Positions 18,689 to 27,478 of a stretch of 64,000 nucleotides of DNA are shown here, one piece after another (position 1 is the first letter of the stretch; each line of letters opens with the position of its first letter). Made by a program: the position numbers and the translations under genes. Below the pieces are notes generated by a model. That model saw only the letters and a program-made list of their open reading frames with translations. It ran no database searches and was not told the origin of the DNA. Origin of the DNA: Hydrotalea sp. (GTDB lineage: Bacteria; Bacteroidota; Bacteroidia; Chitinophagales; Chitinophagaceae); the NCBI GenBank assembly GCA_022402565.1, contig JAKRSC010000005.1, forward strand, positions 25,240-89,239, written 5' to 3'.

Positions 18689-19153
18689 TTATAGCCAAAA
18701 TTTAACAGGAAATACCTCGCAAAAATTTCGTTTAGATTCCTGATGAACAAAAGTTGCCAAAGCAACTTCACCGGCCCATTGCTCCAACTGAATAAACAAA
18801 ACCCTATCTTCAAATCGAATATGTTCTTTTAAAGAAACAACAAAAAGTTCAATAGCCTCATAACTTGGTTGATGCTGAATATCTTCAATCATTTTCTTTA
18901 GTTGCACATGATCGTGTAACATTTTTTCAATACCTGCTTTCAATTCTGGATGATCAAGAAGTGGCATTGCGGCATTTTCTTCTATAAAAAAGTGCGGAAC
19001 GAGAACGGAATGAAAAAACTGTGTGCTAAAATCCTGCAACTGATGAAGTGGGGCTTTTTTCTTATATCCCTTTTCTAACAACAATGCAGCCATGAGTCCT
19101 TCGTGATGATCACGGGCTAATGGCTGCAAAGAAACATGTCGCTTGATAGGCAT
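18689..19153 (-). CDS. Hemerythrin-like (HHE) domain protein
   Basis: The 154-residue helical protein carries the expected metal ligands of a diiron HHE bundle: H-H near RDHHEG (about 15-16), HFFIEENA (H-x-x-x-E, about 54-61), LHDHVQL (about 79-85) and KEHIRFEDRVLF (H-x-x-x-E, about 110-121). It may sense or bind oxygen or nitric oxide, or handle iron. The start codon overlaps the tpiA stop (TAATG), so the two are probably co-transcribed. The exact function is unknown. Confidence 0.85.
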   Translation of the reverse strand: MPIKRHVSLQPLARDHHEGLMAALLLEKGYKKKAPLHQLQDFSTQFFHSVLVPHFFIEENAAMPLLDHPELKAGIEKMLHDHVQLKKMIEDIQHQPSYEAIELFVVSLKEHIRFEDRVLFIQLEQWAGEVALATFVHQESKRNFCEVFPVKFWL

Positions 19154-19917
19154 TATGAGAGTGACTGAATAATTTGAATGAATTCATCTGCATTCAAAGA
19201 TGCACCCCCAACTAGACCACCATCTACATCAGGTTGAGAAAATAATCCGATAGAATTGCTTCCTTTTACACTCCCACCATAAAGTATAGATATTTCATTA
19301 GCCAATTCTTGCCCATACTGTTTTGCTAATTCAGCTCGTATAAATGCGTGCATTTCTTGTGCTTGTTCATCAGATGCTGTTCTGCCTGTACCAATAGCCC
19401 ATATAGGTTCGTAAGCTATTACAACCTGCATTAATTGCTCGGGTGACAGATGATACAAGGATTCTTTTAATTGCTTTGCAACATATTCATTTTGAGTATT
19501 TGCCTCGCGTATTGAAAGTGGCTCACCACAACAAAACACAGGTGTAAGTTCGTTCTCTAGTGCAATGTTAACTTTTTGTGCAAGCATTTCATTCGACTCG
19601 GAGAAATATTCTCTTCGTTCAGAATGACCAATTAAAACAGCATCTACATTTATTGAAGAAAGCATTAGTGCAGAAACTTCACCCGTAAATGCTCCTTTTG
19701 GTTGGTTATAGCAGTTTTGCGCTGCAACCATAAAACCATGTTTTTTTCCTAAATATTCTTTTGCAAGCATTAAATAGGGAAAAGGCACCGATACAATAAC
19801 TTTATGGTGATTGGGCAGAGTGCTTGAATCAAATTCAGCTAATTTGCTTAATAAGCTTTTTGCTTCTTCTAATGTGGCATTCATTTTCCAGTTCGCAGCT
19901 GCAATTTGTAAACGCAT
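19153..19917 (-). CDS. tpiA: Triosephosphate isomerase
   Basis: The 254-residue TIM barrel has AANWKMN (catalytic Lys), IGHSERREYFSE (catalytic His, about 97), AYEPIWAIGTG (catalytic Glu, about 171) and the phosphate-gripping ILYGGSVKGSN and GGLVGGASLNADEF. All catalytic residues are present. It interconverts dihydroxyacetone phosphate and glyceraldehyde 3-phosphate. It lies nine bases after the GlmU-like gene. Confidence 0.98.
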   Translation of the reverse strand: MRLQIAAANWKMNATLEEAKSLLSKLAEFDSSTLPNHHKVIVSVPFPYLMLAKEYLGKKHGFMVAAQNCYNQPKGAFTGEVSALMLSSINVDAVLIGHSERREYFSESNEMLAQKVNIALENELTPVFCCGEPLSIREANTQNEYVAKQLKESLYHLSPEQLMQVVIAYEPIWAIGTGRTASDEQAQEMHAFIRAELAKQYGQELANEISILYGGSVKGSNSIGLFSQPDVDGGLVGGASLNADEFIQIIQSLS

Positions 19918-19926
19918 AAGATTGAT

Positions 19927-21075
19927 TTATAATTTTTGATAAAGATACTTCAGAATATTTTTTTCGTCTTCTGTTAAGGTCTGATTTTTTAATTGTTTCC
20001 AATTGTGAATATCGCTGAATGCTTTTTCTAATTGGTATTTTTCTCCTTCTGTTCCCCATGAAAAATCGGGAAAAAATTTTGGTGTGAGTCCTAGTCCAAA
20101 GGCATGCGCCGAAATGCCAATCACCGATCCTGTATTGATGGAAGTATTGATAGCGGTTCTGCTATAATTTCCCATGACTACCCCACATTTATTTCCAACG
20201 GTCTCATACTTTTGTAAAGCATTTACCCACATCTGAATCATTCCAGCAGTATTTTTTAAATTACTGTTACTTGTTCCAGCACCAAAATTGCACCACTCCC
20301 CTACATAACTATCTCCTAAATAACCATCATGAGCTTTGTTGGAGTAGCCTTGTAATATAGAATTTTTCACTTCACCTCCTAAACTACACCAGGGTCCTGT
20401 TGTTGTGGCTCCATAAACAACCGTTCTCATTTTTACTACTGAATGATCACCTAAAGCAAAGGGCCCTCTAATACATGCTCCTTCCCAAATTTCAGCGTTG
20501 GCACCAATGTAAACAGGCCCTTTTTTAACATTGATGATTGCATGTTCAATAACTGCACCTGGAGAAATATGAATTTGATTGGGTGATCCAATTAAAGTAA
20601 CATGCTTAGGGGGTTCTTCAGAAACCATTTCTTGCTTCACCCAATGAAACTGCATTCTTAATACCGCATCGTTCTGTTGGAAAGTTTGCCAAGGTCTGAG
20701 TAAGAGTCTTGCGTTTTGTAAATCGGCGCATTGATTAATTGCAATGTTTTCAATTTGAAAATCATCTTCAGCACAAAAAGCCAATACTGTTTCTCCAAAG
20801 CGTAGCCCTTTTCCAACTTGCAAACTGCGCACCATATCTGCATGTTCTGGCTCAGGCATCCAATTAGCCCTAATATAAACACAAGCTCCATTAGAACGTT
20901 GGTGATCTTCCACATGAAGAAAAGCACGTTTCTTTATTGCAACTTCTTCACCAAGTAAATGGTTCCACCATTCTTTAAAAGAAAAAATTCCCCAGCGAAT
21001 AGATGCAACAGCATCTGTAGCTGCAAGCGGGTAAAGTAAGTTTGACTCAGGTGGATCAAATAAGATATAGGTCAT
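19927..21075 (-). CDS. GlmU-like protein: putative sugar nucleotidyltransferase with left-handed beta-helix
   Basis: The 382-residue protein has a C-terminal hexapeptide-repeat region from about 165 (HISPGAVIEHAIINVKKGPV, IGANAEIWEGACIRGPFALG) and acyltransferase-like motifs near VGNKCGVVMGNYSRTAINTS. The N-terminal half resembles the sugar nucleotidyltransferase fold, but the normal LxxGxGTRM signature is absent (it reads ILFDPPESNLLYPLAATDAV). In Bacteroidota this family is annotated as GlmU-like and its reaction is not established to my knowledge. The acyl/N-acetyltransferase half appears intact. It is co-directional with tpiA. Confidence 0.8.
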   Translation of the reverse strand: MTYILFDPPESNLLYPLAATDAVASIRWGIFSFKEWWNHLLGEEVAIKKRAFLHVEDHQRSNGACVYIRANWMPEPEHADMVRSLQVGKGLRFGETVLAFCAEDDFQIENIAINQCADLQNARLLLRPWQTFQQNDAVLRMQFHWVKQEMVSEEPPKHVTLIGSPNQIHISPGAVIEHAIINVKKGPVYIGANAEIWEGACIRGPFALGDHSVVKMRTVVYGATTTGPWCSLGGEVKNSILQGYSNKAHDGYLGDSYVGEWCNFGAGTSNSNLKNTAGMIQMWVNALQKYETVGNKCGVVMGNYSRTAINTSINTGSVIGISAHAFGLGLTPKFFPDFSWGTEGEKYQLEKAFSDIHNWKQLKNQTLTEDEKNILKYLYQKL

Positions 21076-21102
21076 GCTATAAAAATACTAGGTTTAATTG
21101 GA

Positions 21103-22098
21103 TTAGGCTTTTATGGAGGCCATTTGATACGTAAGTCGTAAGACCTTCCATAAATTTTTCCAAAGTTCCATATCAATAATTAATTCTTTTCTGTTGTAAG
21201 TAGACCAGGATTGCAATGTTTGATCTCTTTTTTCAAGTGCTTCAAACTGGTCTAAGGCAATTTTTCCAAATGCGGCAATACACATTAAATGAATGCAGCA
21301 GATTTCTTTTTGACTACTTGGAAATGAAATTTGAAGAATGAGCGACCTAATTTCCTCAGTCCACTGGTTGTGTAACAGTCGCACATCCGCAACTTGTTTC
21401 ATGCATATTGGTAAAGTATACATACCCTCTCTACTGTCTTTAAAAACATCATATAAGTCGTTTGTCAATTGAATCAAAGCACCTAATCGAAACCATAGTT
21501 TTCTGATTTCTGTACTAGATGAACCGTCTAAATAAAAAGCACATAATTCAACCGAAAACCCTCCTTTTCTTTCAGTAATACTGATCAATTCATCCCAACC
21601 AATAGTTGCATCCATTTGGCGTAAAGAATCTTGTTGCGCATGAAATACTTGGTAAGCAACTTCCATATAAGATTCTTGATCATCAACCCTTTTTAAGAGC
21701 CACTGATGGGCGTATTGAAAAACAGTTTCATCAAAATTATGAGGGGTATAAGTTTCTGGTGAAAATGAAAGGTCTCTTAACTGTTCTATTGTAAGCGATT
21801 TACGATCCCAGAAATTATCAAACAAGGAACTGCAAATGAAATAATGCAAAAAACGTTCCTCTTCAGTAAACGTTGTATTTACACCTCTTAATGACGCAAA
21901 CGCATCGCATACAGCAGGAATATAAATGGCTTGGCTATTGTAAATCTTGTAGTATGTGGCACGATCAAATTGCCCTTTCCAATTATTTTCAATTTCTTTC
22001 AAACGCATTTGAGATCGCTTGGATACGCGCTTTCTTCTTATGAGAATTTTAGCGGAAATAAATAAAATACGAACAGTAAATCTAATTGAATACAGCAT
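21103..22098 (-). CDS. Class I isoprenoid synthase-like protein (phytoene/squalene synthase fold)
   Basis: The 331-residue, largely helical protein shows a DxxxD-type motif in SSLFDNFWDRKSLT (about 91-104) and a second motif LTNDLYDVFKDSREGMYTLP (about 211-230), which closely parallels the phytoene/squalene synthase phrase LTNxxRDVxEDxxxGRxYLP. Both aspartate clusters expected for magnesium-diphosphate binding are present, so it may be active. The substrate is unknown. The N-terminus is basic and hydrophobic (about residues 1-25), perhaps a membrane association segment. There are 27 bases to the GlmU-like gene, so co-transcription is possible. Confidence 0.72.
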   Translation of the reverse strand: MLYSIRFTVRILFISAKILIRRKRVSKRSQMRLKEIENNWKGQFDRATYYKIYNSQAIYIPAVCDAFASLRGVNTTFTEEERFLHYFICSSLFDNFWDRKSLTIEQLRDLSFSPETYTPHNFDETVFQYAHQWLLKRVDDQESYMEVAYQVFHAQQDSLRQMDATIGWDELISITERKGGFSVELCAFYLDGSSSTEIRKLWFRLGALIQLTNDLYDVFKDSREGMYTLPICMKQVADVRLLHNQWTEEIRSLILQISFPSSQKEICCIHLMCIAAFGKIALDQFEALEKRDQTLQSWSTYNRKELIIDMELWKNLWKVLRLTYQMASIKA

Positions 22099-22185
22099 CT
22101 AGGCAGCAAAATACAAAAGAAGGGTGATAGGAGTTACATGAGTTCTCCTCCTATTGCTGTAACTTGCGCTCCTAAAATTCGCTTT

Positions 22186-23817
22186 ATGAATATTGGCACT
22201 TTTAATTATCCATTACCGGCCAATGAGCCTGTATTATCTTATGCACCAGGATCTCCAGAGAAAATAGCTCTTAAAAAAACACTTGCTGAGCTTAAAAAAA
22301 AGCCTATTGAAATACCCATGTATATTGGTAATAAAAAGGTTAAATCTGGTAAAAAAGTTGCAATTCACCCTCCACATGAAAAGAAACACATTTTAGGATA
22401 TTTTCATGCAGGCGATGAAAAGCATATGGTGCAAGCTATAGATGCAGCTTTAAAAGCCAAAGAAGCTTGGGCGGCTATGCCTTGGGAGGAAAGAGCTGGT
22501 ATCTTTTTAAAAGCGGCTGATTTAATTGCAACTAAGTATAGATTTCATATGAATGGCACCACCATGTTGGGCCAAAGTAAAAATGCTTATCAGGCTGAAA
22601 TTGATAGCGCTTGTGAAATTATTGATTTTCTTCGTTTTAATGTTCATTTCTTAAGTGAAATTTATCGCCAACAACCGGTTTCTAGTCCGGGTATGCATAA
22701 CCGCATGGAATGGCGTCCCTTAGAGGGATTTGTATTGGCTGTTACGCCTTTCAACTTTACAGCAATTGGAGGCAATCTGCCTACCTCTGCTGCTATGTGC
22801 GGAAATGTAGTAGTTTGGAAGCCGGCAAATACGCAAATTTATTCTGCTCAAATGTTCATGCGTATTTTACAAGAAGCAGGTTTGCCAGATGGGGTTATTA
22901 ATTTAGTATATGTTGATGGTCCAACTGTGGGCAAGGAATGTTTTAGTCACCGCGATTTTGCTGGAGTGCATTTCACTGGATCTACAGGTGTATTCAATCA
23001 CATGTGGAAGACTATTGGTGAAAATATGAAGTTGTACAAAAGCTATCCAAGAATTGTTGGTGAAACAGGTGGAAAGGATTTTGTGATGGTTCACCCATCG
23101 GCTGACGTAGATACAGTTGTGACTGCTTTAGCAAGGGGTGCCTTTGAATTTCAAGGTCAAAAATGTTCTGCTGCTTCAAGGGCTTATTTACCTTCAAATA
23201 TTGCTGACGCGGTAAAGACAAAATTAGTTGCAGCTATTGCTTCTATGAAAATGGGTACTGTTGAAGATTTCACCAATTTCATTAACGCTGTTATTGATGA
23301 AAAGGCATTTAAGAGTATCACTTCATATATTGAAACTGCTAAAAAAGATAAAAAGGCAAAAATACTCGCAGGTGGACAATACAGTTCGGCTGAGGGTTAT
23401 TTCATTCAGCCTACTTTGATTGAAGCAAAGGATCCCAAATTTGTTACTATGTGCGAAGAGATCTTTGGGCCTGTACTAACCATTTATGTGTATGATGAAA
23501 ACAAGTTTGAACAAACATTAGATTTAGTGGATCAAACATCACCTTATGCTTTAACTGGTTCAATCATTGCGCAAGATCGTCAGGCAATTGCTTTAGCAAC
23601 AAGAAAATTACAGCATGCTGCAGGTAATTTCTATATCAACGATAAGCCAACAGGTGCAGTTGTAGGACAGCAACCATTTGGTGGTGCAAGGGCTAGCGGA
23701 ACTAACGATAAAGCTGGTTCTATGTTAAACTTGTATAGATGGTTAAGTGCAAGAACAATTAAAGAAACTTTTAATCCACCTACTCATTACCAATATCCAT
23801 TTATGCAAGAGGCATAA
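22186..23817 (+). CDS. pruA: L-glutamate gamma-semialdehyde (P5C) dehydrogenase
   Basis: From the ATG at 22186 the product is 543 residues, the usual length for this class of 1-pyrroline-5-carboxylate dehydrogenases; an ATG at 22138 adds 16 residues that do not look like the family. The aldehyde dehydrogenase motifs are present: VTPFNFTAIGGNLPTSAA (cofactor region), FTGST, the general-base Glu in VGETGGKDFV and the nucleophilic Cys in FQGQKCSAASRAY. It oxidises glutamate semialdehyde to glutamate in proline and ornithine catabolism. It is a single gene followed by a strong terminator; ornithine aminotransferase is at 57186. Confidence 0.95.
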   Translation: MNIGTFNYPLPANEPVLSYAPGSPEKIALKKTLAELKKKPIEIPMYIGNKKVKSGKKVAIHPPHEKKHILGYFHAGDEKHMVQAIDAALKAKEAWAAMPWEERAGIFLKAADLIATKYRFHMNGTTMLGQSKNAYQAEIDSACEIIDFLRFNVHFLSEIYRQQPVSSPGMHNRMEWRPLEGFVLAVTPFNFTAIGGNLPTSAAMCGNVVVWKPANTQIYSAQMFMRILQEAGLPDGVINLVYVDGPTVGKECFSHRDFAGVHFTGSTGVFNHMWKTIGENMKLYKSYPRIVGETGGKDFVMVHPSADVDTVVTALARGAFEFQGQKCSAASRAYLPSNIADAVKTKLVAAIASMKMGTVEDFTNFINAVIDEKAFKSITSYIETAKKDKKAKILAGGQYSSAEGYFIQPTLIEAKDPKFVTMCEEIFGPVLTIYVYDENKFEQTLDLVDQTSPYALTGSIIAQDRQAIALATRKLQHAAGNFYINDKPTGAVVGQQPFGGARASGTNDKAGSMLNLYRWLSARTIKETFNPPTHYQYPFMQEA

Positions 23818-23841
23818 TCGTTCTTATATACTTAAATTAGA

Positions 23842-23871
23842 AAGTCCCGATAGAAATCGGGACTTTTTTTC
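23842..23871 (+). terminator. Rho-independent terminator after pruA
   Basis: A stem of AAGTCCCGAT/ATCGGGACTT with a short loop is followed by seven T, 25 bases after the stop. Confidence 0.9.
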
Positions 23872-23911
23872 GACACACACAAACTGCATGAAATGAATCA
23901 TGCATGAAAAC

Positions 23912-24415
23912 TTACTTAGGTAATACCACTGTGTCAATTACGTGAATTACTCCATTACCAGCTTTTAAATCAGTTGCTACAACTGTAGATACTCCACCAT
24001 TTTCGTCTGTCAAAATCACTTTACCATCTTTCAAAGATGCAGTTAGGCTACCACCACTTACTGTCTTTACAACTGCTTTTCCGTTTCCAGATTGAATTGC
24101 TTTAACTACTGAAGCAGCATCTAAATTTCCAGCAACAACATGATAAGTTAATACTTTAGCTAAAGCTGCTTTGTTTTCAGGCTTCAATAAAGTTTCAACA
24201 GTTCCAGCAGGAAGTTTTGCAAATGCATTATTTACTGGTGCAAAAACAGTAAATGGACCAGCTCCTTGTAAAGTTTCTACTAATCCAGCTGCTTTTACTG
24301 CTGCAACCAATGTGCTATGGTCTTTTGAACCCACTGCAATATCAACAACTGTGTTTTGAGCTTGAACAGCTAATGCAAACATGCCCGCAACTAAAGAGAA
24401 TAAAATCTTTTTCAT
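23912..24415 (-). CDS. Secreted fasciclin-domain protein
   Basis: The 167-residue protein has a signal peptide ending ALAVQAQ (about residue 20) and one fasciclin (FAS1) domain: [37 protein letters not shown] (H1 motif region) and a C-terminal [14 protein letters not shown] (H2 motif). Such proteins act in adhesion or cell-surface interactions in the periplasm or outside. It has a single domain and no lipobox. It is transcribed away from the unknown gene at 24636, with inverted repeats between them. Confidence 0.93.
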   Translation of the reverse strand: MKKILFSLVAGMFALAVQAQNTVVDIAVGSKDHSTLVAAVKAAGLVETLQGAGPFTVFAPVNNAFAKLPAGTVETLLKPENKAALAKVLTYHVVAGNLDAASVVKAIQSGNGKAVVKTVSGGSLTASLKDGKVILTDENGGVSTVVATDLKAGNGVIHVIDTVVLPK

Positions 24416-24482
24416 GGTTTAAATTATTTTTATGTCTAACCAGAATTATGACTATTCAGTTCAACCGTTCATCACATAATCA

Positions 24483-24598
24483 GTTTTGATAACATAAATT
24501 TTTGGAAACGTTCAATCATTCTGCGCATAGCTTCAGAATGTTTAAACAGATTGAAAAAGGGTTCTAGTCTCTTAATAATTTCAATCTCCTATCAAAAC
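24483..24598. promoter_or_regulatory. Divergent intergenic region with two inverted repeats
   Basis: Between the fasciclin gene and the gene at 24636 there is a perfect 7-bp dyad CATTCTG (24517-24523) / CAGAATG (24534-24540). A 9-bp element GTTTTGATA (24483-24491) recurs inverted as TATCAAAAC (24590-24598), placed around that dyad. The symmetrical placement could reflect regulator binding, but the elements are short and could be chance. Confidence 0.25.
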
Positions 24599-24635
24599 AG
24601 TTTTGTTGTCTAATTGTATTATTTAAAAACCTTTT

Positions 24636-25151
24636 ATGGCTTATCCGAATATTAAATTAATTGAAGCACTAAGGATTACTGCACAGAGATTAAGAGATGG
24701 CGCTCCCTATGCATGGGGGAACCACGGAACTTGTAATTGTGGAAATCTTGTTCAAGTAGTTGCGGGTTTTACGAGAGAAGAGGTGTTGAAGTATGCGCAC
24801 ACAGGCATAGGTGAATGGACAGAGCTTGCCATGGAATATTGCGGAGTTACAAAAGCACCTGCCGACTTACTAATAAGCAAATTGGAAGAAGTGGGACTAA
24901 CCCCTTCTGATATACATAACCTAGAATATCTGGAAGATCGTGATGTGCTAGATCGTTTGCCAGGCGGATTTAGATGGTTAAGTAGGAATGTGAAAGAGGA
25001 TGTGATAGTTTATTTTGAAACTTTTGCTCAATATTTGGAAGACCGTCTTCCAGATACGGTCGTAATGCGAATGGACAAATTAATGCAAGAAGCAGCAGCT
25101 TTTGCCTCCAATTCGCCCAAAGAAGACAATGCTAGCCCGGTTTTAGTGTGA
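24636..25151 (+). CDS. Conserved-looking cytoplasmic protein of unknown function
   Basis: I do not recognise the family. The 171-residue protein has no signal peptide or membrane segment. It has a notable GNHGTCNCGNLVQVVAGFT segment (about 28-46) with a Cys-x-Cys pair, a third Cys near MEYCGVTKAP (about 69), and an acidic middle (LEYLEDRDVLDRLPGG). The start ATG is preceded by an AT-rich leader with no Shine-Dalgarno. It is monocistronic, ending in a strong terminator. The sense-strand coding pattern and normal composition make it a real gene. Confidence 0.75.
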   Translation: MAYPNIKLIEALRITAQRLRDGAPYAWGNHGTCNCGNLVQVVAGFTREEVLKYAHTGIGEWTELAMEYCGVTKAPADLLISKLEEVGLTPSDIHNLEYLEDRDVLDRLPGGFRWLSRNVKEDVIVYFETFAQYLEDRLPDTVVMRMDKLMQEAAAFASNSPKEDNASPVLV

Positions 25152-25184
25152 ATGGCCCAATTGTCTGAATGCTAATTATCCACA

Positions 25185-25227
25185 AAGCCGAAGACCTATC
25201 TAAATAAGGTTTTCGGCTTCATTTTTT
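25185..25227 (+). terminator. Strong terminator downstream of the unknown gene
   Basis: A 13-bp stem AAGCCGAAGACCT / AGGTTTTCGGCTT (25185-25197 / 25207-25219, one G-T pair) is followed by CATTTTTT. Confidence 0.9.
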
Positions 25228-25241
25228 AGTCGAATTAACAC

Positions 25242-25249
25242 TATATTTG
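25242..25249 (+). promoter_or_regulatory. Candidate -7 box TATATTTG ahead of the E1 alpha gene
   Basis: This is an exact TAnnTTTG match 18 bases before the GTG start at 25268, directly after the previous terminator. The distance is suitable for a short leader. Confidence 0.5.
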
Positions 25250-25267
25250 CCCACCAAATTTTTATAA

Positions 25268-26263
25268 GTGAGTACAAAATTCACCAAAGAAACCTACCTA
25301 TACTGGTACGAGCTCATGCAATTGATTCGTCAGTTCGAGCTTAAAGCCGAAGAAATGTACAAAATGGCAGGAAAAATCAGGGGATTTTTCCATGCGTATG
25401 TTGGACAGGAAGCAATTGCTGCTGGATGTATGACTGCAACTCGTCATGAAGATCCATTTATCACTGCTTACCGCGATCATGGATGGGCTCTAGCAAAAGG
25501 AACTTCTGCAAATGCTTGTATGGCAGAATTGTACGGTAAAGCCACCGGTTGTGCTAAAGGAAAGGGCGGTAGTATGCACTTTTTTGACGTGAAAAACCAC
25601 TTTTATGGTGGTCACGGTATTGTTGGAGCTCAAATTGGAACTGGCGCTGGATTGGCTTTTGCTGAAAAATACATGGGAACTGACAATGTAGTACTAGCCT
25701 TTTTTGGTGATGGCGCTGCACGTCAGGGTATGTTACACGAAGTGTTTAACCTTGCTATGTTGTGGAAATTGCCTGTAATTTTTATTTGTGAAAATAACAA
25801 TTACGCAATGGGAACTTCTGTACATCGAACTTCTAATGTAATTGATATTTATAAACTTGCAGATGCCTATGAAATGCCTGCTGATATGATCGATGGCATG
25901 TCGCCTGAAGCAGTTCATGATGGCGTTGCTCGAGCGGTTAAACGTGCACGAGAAGGCGGTGGCCCTACTCTATTGGAAATGAAGACTTATCGCTACAAAG
26001 GCCACTCAGTTTCAGACCCTCAAAAGTACAGAACAAAGGAAGAAGTTGAAGAATACAAAAACCAAGATCCACTTGTACAGGTTTCTAGAACTATTTTAAA
26101 AAATCAATTTGCAACTGAAGCTGAACTTCAGGCGATTGATGCCAAAATTGATGCAATTGTTCAAGAATCCGTTCGCTTTGCTGAAGAAAGCCCTTGGCCA
26201 GATGATAGCGAAGTATTAAAAGATGTATATATCGACCAGAATTATCCATTTATTACCGATTAA
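25268..26263 (+). CDS. pdhA: Pyruvate dehydrogenase E1 component, alpha subunit
   Basis: The 331-residue thiamine-diphosphate enzyme contains IRGFFHAYVGQEAIAAG, KGKGGSMHFFD, the TPP/Mg motif GDGAARQGMLHEVFNLA with downstream ENNNYAMGTS, and the phosphorylation-loop region YRYKGHSVSDPQKYRTKEE. GTG is the start: no in-frame ATG precedes the conserved STKFTKETYLYWY N-terminus. It decarboxylates pyruvate as part of an alpha2beta2 E1; the beta subunit and E2 are not in this window. Branched-chain 2-oxoacid E1 alpha is a less likely alternative. Confidence 0.92.
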   Translation: MSTKFTKETYLYWYELMQLIRQFELKAEEMYKMAGKIRGFFHAYVGQEAIAAGCMTATRHEDPFITAYRDHGWALAKGTSANACMAELYGKATGCAKGKGGSMHFFDVKNHFYGGHGIVGAQIGTGAGLAFAEKYMGTDNVVLAFFGDGAARQGMLHEVFNLAMLWKLPVIFICENNNYAMGTSVHRTSNVIDIYKLADAYEMPADMIDGMSPEAVHDGVARAVKRAREGGGPTLLEMKTYRYKGHSVSDPQKYRTKEEVEEYKNQDPLVQVSRTILKNQFATEAELQAIDAKIDAIVQESVRFAEESPWPDDSEVLKDVYIDQNYPFITD

Positions 26264-26283
26264 TTTTAGACAACTATAAGCAT

Positions 26284-26979
26284 ATGAGTGAAAAGCAACC
26301 GCAAGCTCCGGAAGAGCAGCAAGATGTATTATTTCGTTTGCAACAATTTTGGCAAAAAAACCAAAAAAGTTTATTAATAGGTATTGTGGCTGTTGTTGTA
26401 GCTGTGGGCGGATACTGGGCTTATGGCGAATATCTATTAAAGCCTAAGGAAGAAAAAGCAGCAGATGCAATTTATAAGGCGCAACAATATTTTGCACAAG
26501 ATTCTCTTAGAAAAGCACTTGATGGTGATGGTAGTGCAAAAGGATTTTTATATGTAATTAAAGAGTTCAGCGGAACCAAAACTGCAAATTTGGCTAAGTA
26601 TTATGCTGGCTTGTGTCATTTGAAATTAGGAGAATTTGATAAAGCTATTCAGCAATTAAAAGATTTCTCCACCGACTCTAAACTAATCCAGCTAATGGCT
26701 TACGGTGCATTAGGTGATGCCTTAGCTGAATCAGATAAAAAGAAAGAAGCTTTAGACGCTTACAAGAAAGCTGCTAGTACTTTTCCTGAAGATGAATACA
26801 ACAGTGCTGAATACCTTTTTAGAGCAGCTTTGTTATCTGAAGTATTAGGCGATAATAAGCAAGCACTTGCTTTACACAAAGAAGTTAAAGAAAAGTATCC
26901 CAAAACAGATAAAGGCATTCAGGCAGATAAATATATTTATCGCTTAAGTGTTGAACCCAACGAATTCAGCGTAAAATAA
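26284..26979 (+). CDS. Membrane-anchored tetratricopeptide repeat protein
   Basis: The 231-residue protein has a cytoplasmic N-terminus, one membrane helix at about 31-50 (LLIGIVAVVVAVGGYWAYG) and a C-terminal TPR-like helical repeat region (AKYYAGLCHLKLGEFDKAIQ, LGDALAESDKKKEALDAYKK). The layout resembles YfgM/BamD-like assembly helpers; a specific role is not evident. It ends two bases before ribH, and the two are co-directional with the E1 alpha gene. Confidence 0.85.
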   Translation: MSEKQPQAPEEQQDVLFRLQQFWQKNQKSLLIGIVAVVVAVGGYWAYGEYLLKPKEEKAADAIYKAQQYFAQDSLRKALDGDGSAKGFLYVIKEFSGTKTANLAKYYAGLCHLKLGEFDKAIQQLKDFSTDSKLIQLMAYGALGDALAESDKKKEALDAYKKAASTFPEDEYNSAEYLFRAALLSEVLGDNKQALALHKEVKEKYPKTDKGIQADKYIYRLSVEPNEFSVK

Positions 26980-26980
26980 T

Positions 26981-27478
26981 ATGGCGAGTCAAGGAAACGA
27001 ACAACTCTTCAAAGGCATCCCAAACTTACAGGATGCCTTTATTGTTATCATTAAAACTGCTTGGAATGCCAAGTGGGTAGATGGCATGGAAAAAGCCTGC
27101 AAAAAAGTTTTAAAAGCACACGGTGTTAAATCAACTAGCATCATTGTTCCAGGCGCTGTAGAAATACCTTTTGCTATTAAACAACATTACTCCTACACCC
27201 AAGGAAAGCATATTCCTGATGCTTATATTGCCCTTGGAACGGTTATTCAAGGAGATACGCCTCATTTTGATTATGTATGCAAATATGCAACTGAGGGCAT
27301 TCTTCAACTTAACTTATCAATGGATGTTCCAACCATCATGGGAATTCTTACAGTGAATAATGAAGAGCAAGTAAAAGACCGTGTGGGCGGTAAACACGGA
27401 AATAAAGGAGAAGAATTTGCAATTACTGCCATGCAGATGATTTCTATGAATAGAAAAATGATTCAAGGATGGAAGTAG
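26981..27478 (+). CDS. ribH: 6,7-dimethyl-8-ribityllumazine synthase
   Basis: The 165-residue protein has the RibH signatures VPGAVEIPFAIKQ (substrate loop), ALGTVIQGDTPHFDYVCKYA with the catalytic His and IMGILTVNNEEQVKDRVGG-like C-terminal motif. It condenses the pyrimidine intermediate with 3,4-dihydroxybutanone 4-phosphate in riboflavin synthesis. No other rib gene is nearby. The end overlaps the following LutA-like gene by 10 bases. Confidence 0.96.
   Translation: MASQGNEQLFKGIPNLQDAFIVIIKTAWNAKWVDGMEKACKKVLKAHGVKSTSIIVPGAVEIPFAIKQHYSYTQGKHIPDAYIALGTVIQGDTPHFDYVCKYATEGILQLNLSMDVPTIMGILTVNNEEQVKDRVGGKHGNKGEEFAITAMQMISMNRKMIQGWK

Noticed and set aside
22138-22185. ATG 16 codons upstream in the pruA frame
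   Set aside because: The added residues do not resemble family N-termini; the family length fits the start at 22186. It cannot be fully excluded.
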